Shown here: piece after piece, positions 1 to 7,046 of the stretch
How positions within the stretch are numbered: position 1 is the stretch's first letter
Layout of the letters: each line of letters begins with the position of its first letter
Assembly: GCA_949440065.1 (NCBI GenBank)
Contig: CASRZP010000008.1
Location: forward strand, 1 to 23,994
DNA from: an uncultured Bacilli bacterium
Lineage (GTDB): Bacteria > Bacillota_I > Bacilli_A > RF39 > UBA660
Reading direction: 5' to 3'
Length of the DNA stretch: 23,994 nucleotides
Notes under the pieces: generated by a model
The model's database searches: none
What the model was told of the DNA's origin: nothing
Seen by the model: only the letters and a program-made list of their open reading frames with translations
Translations under genes and position numbers: made by a program

Positions 1-4
1 AAAC

Positions 5-33
5 AAAAGAAAAAGGGTTCTACTTCGTCCCTT
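5..33 (-). terminator. Weak intrinsic terminator of sspI
   Basis: Read on the minus strand, AAGGG (33-29) can pair with CCCTT (17-13) across an 11-nt loop, and a T-rich run follows (TTTTTCTTTTG). The hairpin overlaps the sspI stop codon. The 5-bp stem is short, so the call is tentative. Confidence 0.4.
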
Positions 34-238
34 GATTCACACGATTCTTAATAATATTAATCATTTCATCCTTTAATTCATCTGTTGCACCTTTCCAAAT
101 GATTTCCAAAAATACTCCCATTCCAGGAAGTGTAATATCATCTTGCTCTTTAATACTTTCTTCAATAGCACTTTTTAGTGCGTCATAGTCGTCTCCCTTG
201 AAATTATTAATAATGTGTTCTCTAATATTCACATCCAT
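20..238 (-). CDS. sspI: Small acid-soluble spore protein I (SspI family)
   Basis: A 72-residue protein beginning MDVNIREHIINNFKG, with a central LPGMGVFLEIIW motif. Length, N-terminus (MDLNLRHAVI in B. subtilis as I recall it) and the LPGLGVLFEVIW block match the SspI minor spore protein family, a component of the spore core made in the forespore. The ATG at 238-236 has an AAAGGA ribosome-binding site 8 nt upstream. In B. subtilis sspI lies beside the SpoU methyltransferase gene ysgA; here an ysgA-like gene is about 3.3 kb away with the lemA group in between, which fits a partly kept neighbourhood. The family call comes from motif recall rather than a search, but length and motifs agree well. 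Confidence 0.88.
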   Translation of the reverse strand: MDVNIREHIINNFKGDDYDALKSAIEESIKEQDDITLPGMGVFLEIIWKGATDELKDEMINIIKNRVNQGTK

Positions 239-262
239 TTAATCAGTCCTTTCATTAACTAG

Positions 263-288
263 TATGATGAATTTTTTTAAAAATATGC
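263..288 (-). promoter_or_regulatory. Candidate forespore sigma-G-type promoter of sspI
   Basis: On the minus strand CATCATA (269-263) fits the sigma-G -10 pattern CATNHTA, and GCATA (288-284) fits the -35 pattern GHATR. The spacer is only 14 nt, shorter than the usual 17-18, so the -35 assignment is doubtful. A start about 7 nt below the -10 would leave a short leader carrying the ribosome-binding site. Confidence 0.4.
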
Positions 289-297
289 AAAAATTCG

Positions 298-326
298 TTT
301 TCAAATCATAAAAAAAAGGATATAAT
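298..326 (+). promoter_or_regulatory. Sigma-A promoter of lemA
   Basis: TTTTCA (298-303), a 17-nt spacer, and a perfect TATAAT (321-326). GGAGGG (339-344) precedes the lemA ATG at 350. This is the only strong vegetative promoter seen before the lemA-DUF2207-metallopeptidase group. Confidence 0.7.
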
Positions 327-349
327 GGTAATAAGAATGGAGGGATACT

Positions 350-904
350 ATGCCAATTTGGGGATGGATTATCATTGCAATTATTGTACTCATTATTGTA
401 TGGGTATTTGCTACTTATAATAAATTAGTAGTCTTAAGAAATAGAAAGGATGATCAGTGGGCACAAATTGATGTACAATTAAAAAGAAGGGCTGATTTGA
501 TTCCTAATTTAGTAGAAACTGTAAAAGGATATGCTAAGCATGAGAAAGGTACATTTGAAGATGTAATTAAGGCAAGAAATACTTTTGTTAATGCTACTAC
601 ACCAGAAGAAGAAATGAAAGCCAGTGGAGAATTAACTAAAGTCATGAATCGTTTATTTGCTTTAGCAGAATCTTATCCTGAATTAAAAGCTAACACTAAT
701 TTTACTAGCTTGCAAGAAGATTTAACCAAGACAGAAGATAAGATTGCTACTATGCGTCAATTCTATAATGATACGGTATTAACCTATAACAATAAAGTGC
801 AAATGGTGCCTAGTAATATTATTGCCAATCTTTTCGGTTTTAAAACATCACCTTATTTTGAAGTTAACGAACAAGATAGAGAAGTGCCAAAAGTATCGTT
901 TTAA
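350..904 (+). CDS. lemA: LemA family membrane protein
   Basis: A 184-residue protein with one N-terminal membrane helix (about residues 3-22), followed by the LemA signature: YNKLVVLRNRKDDQW, then RRADLIPNLVETVKGYA, YPELKANTNF, and the late QFYNDTVLTYNN stretch. LemA proteins are helical-bundle proteins anchored by one N-terminal helix; their biochemical role is not established. Length is normal for the family. The start has a good GGAGGG site. A DUF2207 membrane protein follows after 40 nt, a common pairing in Firmicutes that suggests a shared membrane function. A hairpin between the two genes may lower expression of the second. Confidence 0.93.
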   Translation: MPIWGWIIIAIIVLIIVWVFATYNKLVVLRNRKDDQWAQIDVQLKRRADLIPNLVETVKGYAKHEKGTFEDVIKARNTFVNATTPEEEMKASGELTKVMNRLFALAESYPELKANTNFTSLQEDLTKTEDKIATMRQFYNDTVLTYNNKVQMVPSNIIANLFGFKTSPYFEVNEQDREVPKVSF

Positions 905-934
905 AACTTGTGAGTAATTACAAGTTTTTCTTTT
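903..934 (+). terminator. Terminator or attenuator between lemA and the DUF2207 gene
   Basis: AAAACTTGT (903-911) and ACAAGTTTT (920-928) form a perfect 9-bp stem with an 8-nt loop, followed by T-rich sequence (TCTTTT). It begins inside the lemA stop codon. The next ribosome-binding site starts at once (AGGAGG, 935-940), so partial read-through is likely. Confidence 0.65.
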
Positions 935-944
935 AGGAGGAGCT

Positions 945-2843
945 ATGAAAAAAGTTTTATGGTTAATTATTGCATTCATTTTTATACTTCCCTTTTCCGT
1001 TAACGCAGTAGAAACTACGGATAAATTATATATAATGATCAATGTATTAGAAGATGGTTCGATCAAAGTGCGAGAAATGGCAACATTAAAAGGAAGCTAC
1101 AATGGTCGTTTAAGAAACATTGAATATAAAAATTTATCTTTACCACATTTTATGGGAAGAGATGAAGATTTTGCTGGTAGTGATATTTATAATGGAAGTG
1201 GCATTCGGGATTTAAAGGTTTATGGAATTAACCATGGTGCAACCTTAGATTTTAACGATTTCAATGCCTTAACGACTTTATTTCGTCAAGTAGGAAGTGC
1301 TAGTAGTGGTGATTATGGGGTGTATACCTATAGGCCTTATCAAAATGGAATTGATTTAAAAGTATTTCAACCATCAAGTAAGCATCAAGCGTTTTATCTT
1401 GAATATATCGTTGATGATGTTATTGTAAAACATGATGATGTGGCAGAAATAGCATGGAATATTTTAGGAAGTGAATATAAGGAAAATATTAACGACTTAA
1501 AGGTTCGTGTTTTACTACCTAAGGAAGATAGCAGCATGAGAGTGTGGGCTCATGGTCCATTAAATGGAGAGATTACTAGAGTAAATGATAAAGAGATAGA
1601 ACTTAGTTATGACTTTTTAGGAGCGTATAACCCGATAGATATTAGGATGACTTTTTCTCTAGATTTAGTACCTGATGCTATTAAGACCTCTAATGTTACA
1701 GCATTACCCCATATTTTAAAAATTGAAGAGGAAAAAGCAGAAATAGCCAATAGAGAACGTGATAAAATTCGCTTTCAAAATAATCTTTTGAACATTTCTA
1801 GTGCTGTTTGGGTAGTTCTTTTAGGAGGAATGGTAGTATATATCTATATAAAATATGATAAAGAACATAAAGTAGTTCTTCCTAGTCCATATTATCGAGA
1901 CTTACCTAATACCTATGGCCCAGAGGTTTTAGAATACTTACTAAAGAAAAATGTATCTTCTCTTGGCTTTTCCTCTTCCATTTTAAATTTAATTGATGAT
2001 GGAGTAATAAAATTAGAAGAAATTCCTAGTGGAAAGAAGAAGGATTATCGTTTAATCAAAGACGAAGAAAAAATCAAAAAGGTTACTTCTAGTGAGCAGG
2101 AAGTTATGGACTTATTGTTTAACACTATAGGAAATGGGAAAGAAGTTACATTAAACGAAGTAAAAAAATATGGAAAATCGACTAGTCATGCTGAAAAATT
2201 TTTGGAAAGTTTCCATCATTGGCAAATGTTAGCAAAATCTTTGGGAAGAGATGAGCATTTTTATCAAAGTTTAATGGGAGTTAAAGTGTTACCTATTTTA
2301 TTTTCTTGTATAGGATTTCTACTATTTTTCCTTCATCTTGTATTAGAAACAGAGTCCCTTTGGGCGTTTGTTTTATTACCAATTACCCTTATTGTTATTA
2401 TTTACTTTGCCTCATTTAAAAAAAGAAGTGAAAACGGAGCAATGGAGTATGCAAAGTGGCAAGCCTTTAAAAAGTTTTTACTAGATTTTGGTAGAATGGA
2501 AGAGAAAGAATTGCCAGAAATCGCCATATGGAATAAATATTTAGTATATGCTACAGTATTAGGGTGTGCTAAAGAAGTAGAAAAACAAATGAAAATTAAA
2601 ATGGAAGCGATGAATATATCATCAAATACCTCTACTGATGCGGATATTTATCGCTCGTTATGGATGAATCATATGTTAAGAGCAACCCTAAATCATCAAA
2701 TTAGTCAAACCGTAAATCAAGCTATTAGTTCAAGTCGAGCATCAATTGCATCATCTCACAACTCATCTGGATCAGGCTTTGGTGGTGGAGTCTCATCTGG
2801 TGGTGGAAGCTTCGGTGGAGGCGGTGGTGGAGGAAGATTCTAA
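945..2843 (+). CDS. DUF2207 domain membrane protein
   Basis: A 632-residue protein with a signal peptide (residues 1-21, ending SVNA), an extracellular DUF2207 domain (about 22-275), a membrane helix near 285-303, a cytoplasmic region starting around LPSPYYRDLPNTYGPE, a second pair of helices near 448-489, and a Gly/Ser-rich tail from about 607 ending GGGGGGGRF. This order (signal peptide, DUF2207, helix, cytoplasmic part, helix pair, glycine-rich tail) is typical of the family. Function is unknown; members often sit beside lemA, as here. The start is supported by AGGAGG 4 nt before the ATG. Confidence 0.88.
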   Translation: MKKVLWLIIAFIFILPFSVNAVETTDKLYIMINVLEDGSIKVREMATLKGSYNGRLRNIEYKNLSLPHFMGRDEDFAGSDIYNGSGIRDLKVYGINHGATLDFNDFNALTTLFRQVGSASSGDYGVYTYRPYQNGIDLKVFQPSSKHQAFYLEYIVDDVIVKHDDVAEIAWNILGSEYKENINDLKVRVLLPKEDSSMRVWAHGPLNGEITRVNDKEIELSYDFLGAYNPIDIRMTFSLDLVPDAIKTSNVTALPHILKIEEEKAEIANRERDKIRFQNNLLNISSAVWVVLLGGMVVYIYIKYDKEHKVVLPSPYYRDLPNTYGPEVLEYLLKKNVSSLGFSSSILNLIDDGVIKLEEIPSGKKKDYRLIKDEEKIKKVTSSEQEVMDLLFNTIGNGKEVTLNEVKKYGKSTSHAEKFLESFHHWQMLAKSLGRDEHFYQSLMGVKVLPILFSCIGFLLFFLHLVLETESLWAFVLLPITLIVIIYFASFKKRSENGAMEYAKWQAFKKFLLDFGRMEEKELPEIAIWNKYLVYATVLGCAKEVEKQMKIKMEAMNISSNTSTDADIYRSLWMNHMLRATLNHQISQTVNQAISSSRASIASSHNSSGSGFGGGVSSGGGSFGGGGGGGRF

Positions 2844-2861
2844 AAGAAAGTAAGTGAATAC

Positions 2862-3503
2862 ATGATAGAAGTAGAAATTGACAATCAAAAATACCCCGTA
2901 ATCATCGAGCGGAAAAAAACGAATCGTAATACTTATTTACGAGTAAAAGAGGACTTTCGTATTTATATTACCACCAATTATTTTACTAAAGACAAAGAAT
3001 TGGTGGAAATGATAAAAAAAAGTATTCCCTCAATTGAAAAAATGATGTTAAAGCAACAAGTAAGATTAGAAAATCAAAAAGGGTTTTACTATTTAGGAAA
3101 GAAATACGATATTATCTATACCAATCAAATTGGCGTTTTCCTACAAGAAGAAAAAGTCTTGATGAGTCATAATTATCCAGTAGATAAATGGTATAGAAAA
3201 CAGGCAGAAAATGTTTTCCTTGCTCATTTAAACGAGCAATACGAATTATTTAGTGAAAAAATTCCTTATCCTAAATTAAAAATTCGCACGATGAAATCCC
3301 GTTGGGGTGTTTGTAAACCATCGAGTAAAACGATTACCTTAAATTTAGAATTAATCAAACGCCATCCCAAATACTTAGATTACGTGATTGTTCACGAATT
3401 AGCCCATTTTATTCATCCCAATCATTCACAAGATTTTTGGAATTTAGTTAAAGAAAATTGTCAAGACTATCAAATTTTAAGAAGAGAAATGAAAAAATAT
3501 TAG
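2862..3503 (+). CDS. YgjP-like metallopeptidase (DUF45/WLM family)
   Basis: A 213-residue soluble protein. Near the C-terminus HELAHFIHPNHSQDFW gives the zinc-binding HExxH (His178, Glu179, His182), with a further His at 188 as the likely third ligand. The preceding TMKSRWGVCKPSSKTITLN block is the conserved segment of YgjP/DUF45 proteins. These are predicted zinc metallopeptidases; the natural substrate is unknown. It starts 18 nt after the DUF2207 gene and lies 10 nt before the SpoU methyltransferase gene, so it is probably co-transcribed with both. Its own ribosome-binding site (GAAAGTAAGTG) is weak. Confidence 0.85.
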   Translation: MIEVEIDNQKYPVIIERKKTNRNTYLRVKEDFRIYITTNYFTKDKELVEMIKKSIPSIEKMMLKQQVRLENQKGFYYLGKKYDIIYTNQIGVFLQEEKVLMSHNYPVDKWYRKQAENVFLAHLNEQYELFSEKIPYPKLKIRTMKSRWGVCKPSSKTITLNLELIKRHPKYLDYVIVHELAHFIHPNHSQDFWNLVKENCQDYQILRREMKKY

Positions 3504-3513
3504 AGGTGGAAAA

Positions 3514-4257
3514 ATGTTAATTACTAGCCTAGATAACGAACGAGTAAAAAAATATAGTAAACTAAAGCAAAAAAAATATCGAGATGATACCAATGAATTC
3601 ATTGTTGAAGGAGAACACCTCGTGATGGAAGCTTGTAAAAAAGGCTTGGTGGTGGAATTAATTTTAGAAAAAGATGAAGTGCTTCCTTTTGATTATCCTG
3701 TTGTTTATGTAACAGAAGAGATTTTAAATCGAATTTCTACTTTAGAGTCTGTTCCTAAAATAATGGCGTTATGTAAAAAAATGACAGAAGAAAGTCCTAA
3801 AAAGCGAATTTTGATGTTAGATGGTATTCAAGACCCTGGCAATTTAGGAACAATAATTAGAAGTGCAGTAGCATTTGATATTGATACTGTGGTACTAGGA
3901 GAAAATACCGTTGATTTATATAATCCTAAGGTAGTAAGGGCATCGCAAGGAATGTTATTTCATGTAAATATTATTGCCCGTTCTTTAAAAGAAGAAATTT
4001 TATCATTAAAATCAAGAGAAATTCCTATTTATGGGACAAAGGTACAATATGGAAGTGATGTTCGCTATTTTAAAAATAAAGATAAAGAGTGTTTTGCTCT
4101 TATCATGGGTAATGAAGGACAAGGTGTAAGAGATGAAATTTTATCATTATGCGATCAGTTTTTATATATTGAAATGAATGAAGCAGTAGAGAGTTTGAAT
4201 GTTGGTGTTGCTTGTAGTATTATGTTATATGAGATGAATCGGAGAGATGATGTGTGA
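3514..4257 (+). CDS. ysgA: SpoU/TrmH-family RNA 2'-O-ribose methyltransferase (YsgA-like)
   Basis: A 247-residue SPOUT enzyme predicted to transfer a methyl group from S-adenosylmethionine to a ribose 2'-OH in rRNA. An N-terminal substrate-binding domain (about 1-95; note FIVEGEHLVMEA) precedes the catalytic knot domain with its three motifs: DPGNLGTIIRSA from residue 107, GNEGQGV near 200, and ESLNVGVA from 226. GAGGTGG lies 4 nt before the ATG. The YsgA assignment (B. subtilis, reported as a 23S rRNA methylase) rests on motif content and on sspI being nearby; RlmB-type specificity cannot be excluded. The last codons overlap the start of rimM by four bases. Confidence 0.88.
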   Translation: MLITSLDNERVKKYSKLKQKKYRDDTNEFIVEGEHLVMEACKKGLVVELILEKDEVLPFDYPVVYVTEEILNRISTLESVPKIMALCKKMTEESPKKRILMLDGIQDPGNLGTIIRSAVAFDIDTVVLGENTVDLYNPKVVRASQGMLFHVNIIARSLKEEILSLKSREIPIYGTKVQYGSDVRYFKNKDKECFALIMGNEGQGVRDEILSLCDQFLYIEMNEAVESLNVGVACSIMLYEMNRRDDV

Positions 4258-4736
4258 TAGAAATAGGAAAAGTAGTAAGTACTCATGGAATTAAGGGAGA
4301 AATCAAAATCATTTCAAACTTTCCTTTAAAAGATGATGCCTTTAAGGTAGGTTCGCATGTATTTATGAATAAAGTTTCTTATTTGATTACTTCATACCGT
4401 AGGCATAAAAATTATGATATGATTACTTTAGAGGGGTTAAATGACATCAATCAGGTTCTTCCTTTGATGAATTCTAAGGTAGAAAAAGATAAGAATGAAC
4501 TAGATTTGAAAGGAATTATTTTAGATAATGAGTTATTAGGAATGAAGGCATATGATCAAAACGATAGTTTTTTAGGAGAAGTTAATGAAGTGTTTTATGC
4601 ATCAAAGTCCAATAAACTTTTAAGAATTCGTGGAAATAAGGAATTTTTGGTGCCTTATATCGATACTTTTGTGAAATCGATGGATAAAAAGAAACGTGTC
4701 ATTAAGATTCAATTAATTGAGGGGATGAGGGAATGA
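4254..4736 (+). CDS. rimM: Ribosome maturation factor RimM
   Basis: A 160-residue protein that begins IEIGKVVSTHGIKGEIKI, the RimM N-terminal barrel signature, and carries the C-terminal PRC-type barrel (GEVNEVFYASKSNKLLRI, then FLVPYIDTFV). RimM binds S19 and helps mature the 30S subunit head. Translation starts at GTG (4254-4256) inside GTGA, overlapping the stop of the preceding gene, with GGAGAG 7 nt upstream; this implies translational coupling. The end overlaps the trmD start as ATGA. The rimM-trmD order is conserved across bacteria, which confirms the call. Confidence 0.95.
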   Translation: MIEIGKVVSTHGIKGEIKIISNFPLKDDAFKVGSHVFMNKVSYLITSYRRHKNYDMITLEGLNDINQVLPLMNSKVEKDKNELDLKGIILDNELLGMKAYDQNDSFLGEVNEVFYASKSNKLLRIRGNKEFLVPYIDTFVKSMDKKKRVIKIQLIEGMRE

Positions 4737-5401
4737 AAATAGATGTATTAACTTTATTTAAAGAACAATTTACAGGATTTCTATCGTCTTCTATTATTAA
4801 ACGTGCTATCGATAAAGGTTTAGTGGAGGTTCATTTACATGATTTTAGAGAGTATTCACTTGATCCACATCATCACGTTGATGATACTCCATATGGTGGG
4901 GGAGGAGGTATGGTGTTATGTTGCCAACCAATTATCGACTGTTTAGAACAAGTAAGAACTAAGGATAGTGTGGTAATTTTGTTAACACCAGATGGTATTC
5001 CTTATCATCAAGAGATTGCTTATGATTTATCCAGTAAGAAACATTTGATTTTAATCTGTGGCCATTATGAAGGATTTGATGAGAGAATTCGATCATTTGT
5101 TGATTTAGAACTTTCCATTGGCGATTATATCTTGACAGGAGGAGAAATTCCTAGTATGGTGGTAATAGATTCTGTTATTCGTTTAATTGATGGTGTAATT
5201 GCCAAATCTTCACATGAAAAAGAATCATTTAACAATCATTTATTAGATTATCCAACTTATACTAAACCTTATGACTTTCGTGGTCTTAAGGTTCCTTCTG
5301 AACTAATATCAGGAGATCATCAAAAAATAGAAGAGTATCGTTACCAAAGACAACTAGAAAGGACAAAAGAAAGGCGACCTGATATGCTGAAGGATGAGTA
5401 G
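4733..5401 (+). CDS. trmD: tRNA (guanine-N1-)-methyltransferase TrmD
   Basis: A 222-residue SPOUT-class enzyme that makes m1G37 in tRNAs reading CNN and GGN codons, preventing +1 frameshifts. It starts MKIDVLTLFKEQFTGF and has DDTPYGGGGGMV, the knot segments LICGHYEGFDERI and SIGDYILTGGEIPS, and the C-terminal YTKPYDFRGLKVP. The ATG overlaps the rimM stop (ATGA). It is slightly shorter than the roughly 243-residue B. subtilis protein, mainly at the C-terminus, with no key motif missing. Confidence 0.97.
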   Translation: MKIDVLTLFKEQFTGFLSSSIIKRAIDKGLVEVHLHDFREYSLDPHHHVDDTPYGGGGGMVLCCQPIIDCLEQVRTKDSVVILLTPDGIPYHQEIAYDLSSKKHLILICGHYEGFDERIRSFVDLELSIGDYILTGGEIPSMVVIDSVIRLIDGVIAKSSHEKESFNNHLLDYPTYTKPYDFRGLKVPSELISGDHQKIEEYRYQRQLERTKERRPDMLKDE

Positions 5402-5425
5402 TATAGATAAAGTGAGGGATGAAAA

Positions 5426-5911
5426 ATGGGAAAAGACATTCGTTATTTGGTGGTAAAAAAGAAAGATAGCAAAGAAGTGACTTATTTTGAGTATGAAAAG
5501 TTATCTGGAGTAAATATTAAGCCCAAGAATGCCAAACCATTTCAAGAATGTATCAAGGTCAATCGCATGATTGTGATTAATCCAACGTTGATTTCTAAGA
5601 TGACAGAGAAGAAAATTCAAAAATTATTTATTGGTTTATTAAAAAATATTACTAAACTTTATAAATTTGAGTTAAATGACGATGATGAGGGTAGTGGAAC
5701 AGTCTATTTCGAAGTGTTAAATCAAACGGAACGTTTTAGACGTGAAGTATTAAATAAGAATCGTAAACATTTAACGGAAGAACAAGCCCATTTGTTTGAT
5801 AAAAAGTTAGATATCATTGAAAGCCAAGCAAAAACACGTATTCAATTAAAGTATCTTGAAGCATATACCAAGCAAGAGATAGTAGAAGAAAAAAGAACAA
5901 GATCTCGTTGA
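5426..5911 (+). CDS. Hypothetical protein between trmD and rplS
   Basis: A 161-residue soluble protein that I do not recognise. It has no signal peptide or membrane segment. It is rich in Lys/Arg and Glu, starts GKDIRYLVVKKKDSKEVTYF, and ends in a long charged, probably helical region (about residues 105-161) with a basic tail KRTRSR. GTGAGGG lies about 7 nt before the ATG, and the gene is 24 nt after trmD, so it is likely the last gene of the ysgA-rimM-trmD transcript. Its place inside a ribosome-maturation cluster hints at an RNA or ribosome role, but no motif shows this. It is not the KH-domain protein or S16 often found in this operon. Confidence 0.75.
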   Translation: MGKDIRYLVVKKKDSKEVTYFEYEKLSGVNIKPKNAKPFQECIKVNRMIVINPTLISKMTEKKIQKLFIGLLKNITKLYKFELNDDDEGSGTVYFEVLNQTERFRREVLNKNRKHLTEEQAHLFDKKLDIIESQAKTRIQLKYLEAYTKQEIVEEKRTRSR

Positions 5912-5946
5912 TTTTTAAATGTAAATAGGATAAACTATTAGTAGAT

Positions 5947-5972
5947 AAAAGTAGTAAATAAAATACTATTTT
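5947..5972 (+). terminator. Weak terminator-like hairpin after the hypothetical gene
   Basis: TAGTA (5952-5956) can pair with TACTA (5964-5968) over a 7-nt loop. AAAA at 5947-5950 and TTTT at 5969-5972 extend it past one unpaired G. The stem is all A/T-rich and short, so the support is weak. The rest of the gap down to the rplS promoter shows nothing else. Confidence 0.25.
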
Positions 5973-6045
5973 ATAAGATGCTATTTGATGTTAAATATTT
6001 TTATCACATATACTGAAATACACAACTTTTTGTCATAAAATTCTA

Positions 6046-6074
6046 TTGCAAATCAAAAACAGGTATGCTATAAT
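6046..6074 (+). promoter_or_regulatory. Strong sigma-A promoter of rplS
   Basis: TTGCAA (6046-6051), a 17-nt spacer, and TATAAT (6069-6074) with an extended -10 TG at 6066-6067. It is one of the best matches in the window and fits a highly expressed ribosomal protein gene transcribed apart from rimM-trmD. Confidence 0.8.
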
Positions 6075-6079
6075 GAATA

Positions 6080-6146
6080 CCGTTAGCAATCCGCTCGAGT
6101 TATAAGCTATTGTCGATGATTGCATAAAAAGAAAGGAAGAGATATC
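6080..6146 (+). promoter_or_regulatory. Putative ribosomal protein L19 leader
   Basis: The 5' leader of rplS contains GCAATC (6086-6091) pairing with GATTGC (6118-6123), closing an internal region with further short pairings (GCT 6093-6095 with AGC 6105-6107). A compact closed structure just upstream of rplS is what is known for the L19 leader of Firmicutes, thought to be an autoregulatory r-protein binding site. I infer this from position and pairing; a covariance-model match was not possible here. Confidence 0.45.
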
Positions 6147-6500
6147 ATGAATGTAATTGATAAGATTACAGAAAAACAAAAAAATCCTAACGTTGTTGAA
6201 TTTCGCGTTGGAGATACGGTTAAAGTGGATGTTAAAATTGTTGAAGGAAACAAAGAACGTATTCAAGCTTATGAAGGTATTGTTATTGCAAGACGTGGAA
6301 GCGGAATTAGTGAAACGTTTACCGTTCGTAAAGTATCTTATGGTGTTGGCGTAGAAAGAACCTTTCCCGTTCATTCACCAAGAATTGCTAATATGACAGT
6401 AGTGAAAAAAGGTAAAGTAAGACGTGCAAAACTTAACTTCCTAAGAAACTATAAAGGTCAATATCGCATTAAAGAAAGAGCAAACAAGGAAGCAGCATAA
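6147..6500 (+). CDS. rplS: 50S ribosomal protein L19
   Basis: A 117-residue protein with the L19 features NPNVVEFRVGDTVKVDVKI, YEGIVIARRGSGISETFTVR, GVGVERTFPVHSPRI and a C-terminal RRAKLNFLR. L19 sits at the 30S-50S interface. The reading frame stays open upstream to a TTG at 6120, but the ATG at 6147 has an AAAGGAAGA site 6-8 nt upstream and gives the normal family length, so it is the start. A hairpin overlaps the stop codon. The downstream signal peptidase gene lies in the same frame. Confidence 0.96.
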   Translation: MNVIDKITEKQKNPNVVEFRVGDTVKVDVKIVEGNKERIQAYEGIVIARRGSGISETFTVRKVSYGVGVERTFPVHSPRIANMTVVKKGKVRRAKLNFLRNYKGQYRIKERANKEAA

Positions 6501-6510
6501 AGGCTTCCTT
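6486..6510 (+). other. Hairpin over the rplS stop codon without a T-tract
   Basis: AAGGAAGC (6486-6493) and GCTTCCTT (6503-6510) form a perfect 8-bp stem with a 9-nt loop that contains the rplS TAA. It looks like an intrinsic terminator, but CAGTCATTTG follows where a run of T is expected. Either the T-tract was lost, or the hairpin acts in mRNA stability or translation. Confidence 0.6.
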
Positions 6511-6515
6511 CAGTC

Positions 6516-6959
6516 ATTTGTGTCGTTAAATTTTTTATCGTAACACCTGTTCGCGTTACAGGGGACTCTATGTTACCTACATTAGTCAATGGTGATATTA
6601 TGATTTTAGATAGACTAAAATATCGGTTTGATTCGATTGAACGTTTCGATATTGTGGTAATTCATCATCATGATACCAATATCATTAAGCGAGTAGTAGC
6701 TCTACCTGGTGAGAAAATTCGTTATAGTGATCAAACATTATATATTAATGATGAAAAAATAGAAGAACCATTTACTCATGAAAAAACCATTGATTTTGAG
6801 GTAGAAGGAGTACTTCCTGATAATTGCTATTATGTTTTAGGAGATAATCGAGTAAACTCTAAAGATAGTAGAGTTCTAGGATGCATCGATAAAAAAGATA
6901 TTTTAGGAAAAACATCGTTTACCATCTTTCCTTTTTCAAAATGGGGAAATAAACAATAA
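6516..6959 (+). CDS. lepB: Type I signal peptidase with no conventional start codon
   Basis: Removes signal peptides from exported proteins at the outer face of the membrane. Boxes of the S26 family are in order: TGDSMLPT with the catalytic Ser at codon 6567-6569, the VNGDIMILDRL and RFDIVVIHH region, KRVVALPGEKI with the general-base Lys at 6687-6689, and GDNRVNSKDSR. The first in-frame ATG (6570) is the Met directly after the catalytic Ser, so a gene starting there would be inactive. Upstream the frame is open back to the rplS stop and encodes VVKFFIVTPVRV, the normal lead-in to the Ser, but contains no ATG, GTG or TTG. I give ATT at 6516 as the first plausible unusual start. The N-terminal membrane anchor looks truncated. 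The gene may use a rare start or may be a 5'-deleted remnant. Confidence 0.7.
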   Translation: MCVVKFFIVTPVRVTGDSMLPTLVNGDIMILDRLKYRFDSIERFDIVVIHHHDTNIIKRVVALPGEKIRYSDQTLYINDEKIEEPFTHEKTIDFEVEGVLPDNCYYVLGDNRVNSKDSRVLGCIDKKDILGKTSFTIFPFSKWGNKQ

Positions 6960-6969
6960 TGTAAAATTT

Positions 6970-6992
6970 ACTAGCTAAAATGCTAGTTTTTT
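6970..6992 (+). terminator. Intrinsic terminator after the signal peptidase gene
   Basis: ACTAGC (6970-6975) and GCTAGT (6982-6987) form a perfect stem with a 6-nt loop, followed by five T. It ends the rplS-lepB transcript. Confidence 0.75.
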
Positions 6993-7046
6993 AATGAATA
7001 AATGGAAAATATTTGCCAAAATAAAAAAGAAAGTAGTGAATAGAAA

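Noticed and set aside
6033..6374. A minus-strand open frame of 113 residues over rplS
   Set aside because: It is the antisense shadow of L19, which has full family motifs, and it crosses the rplS promoter.
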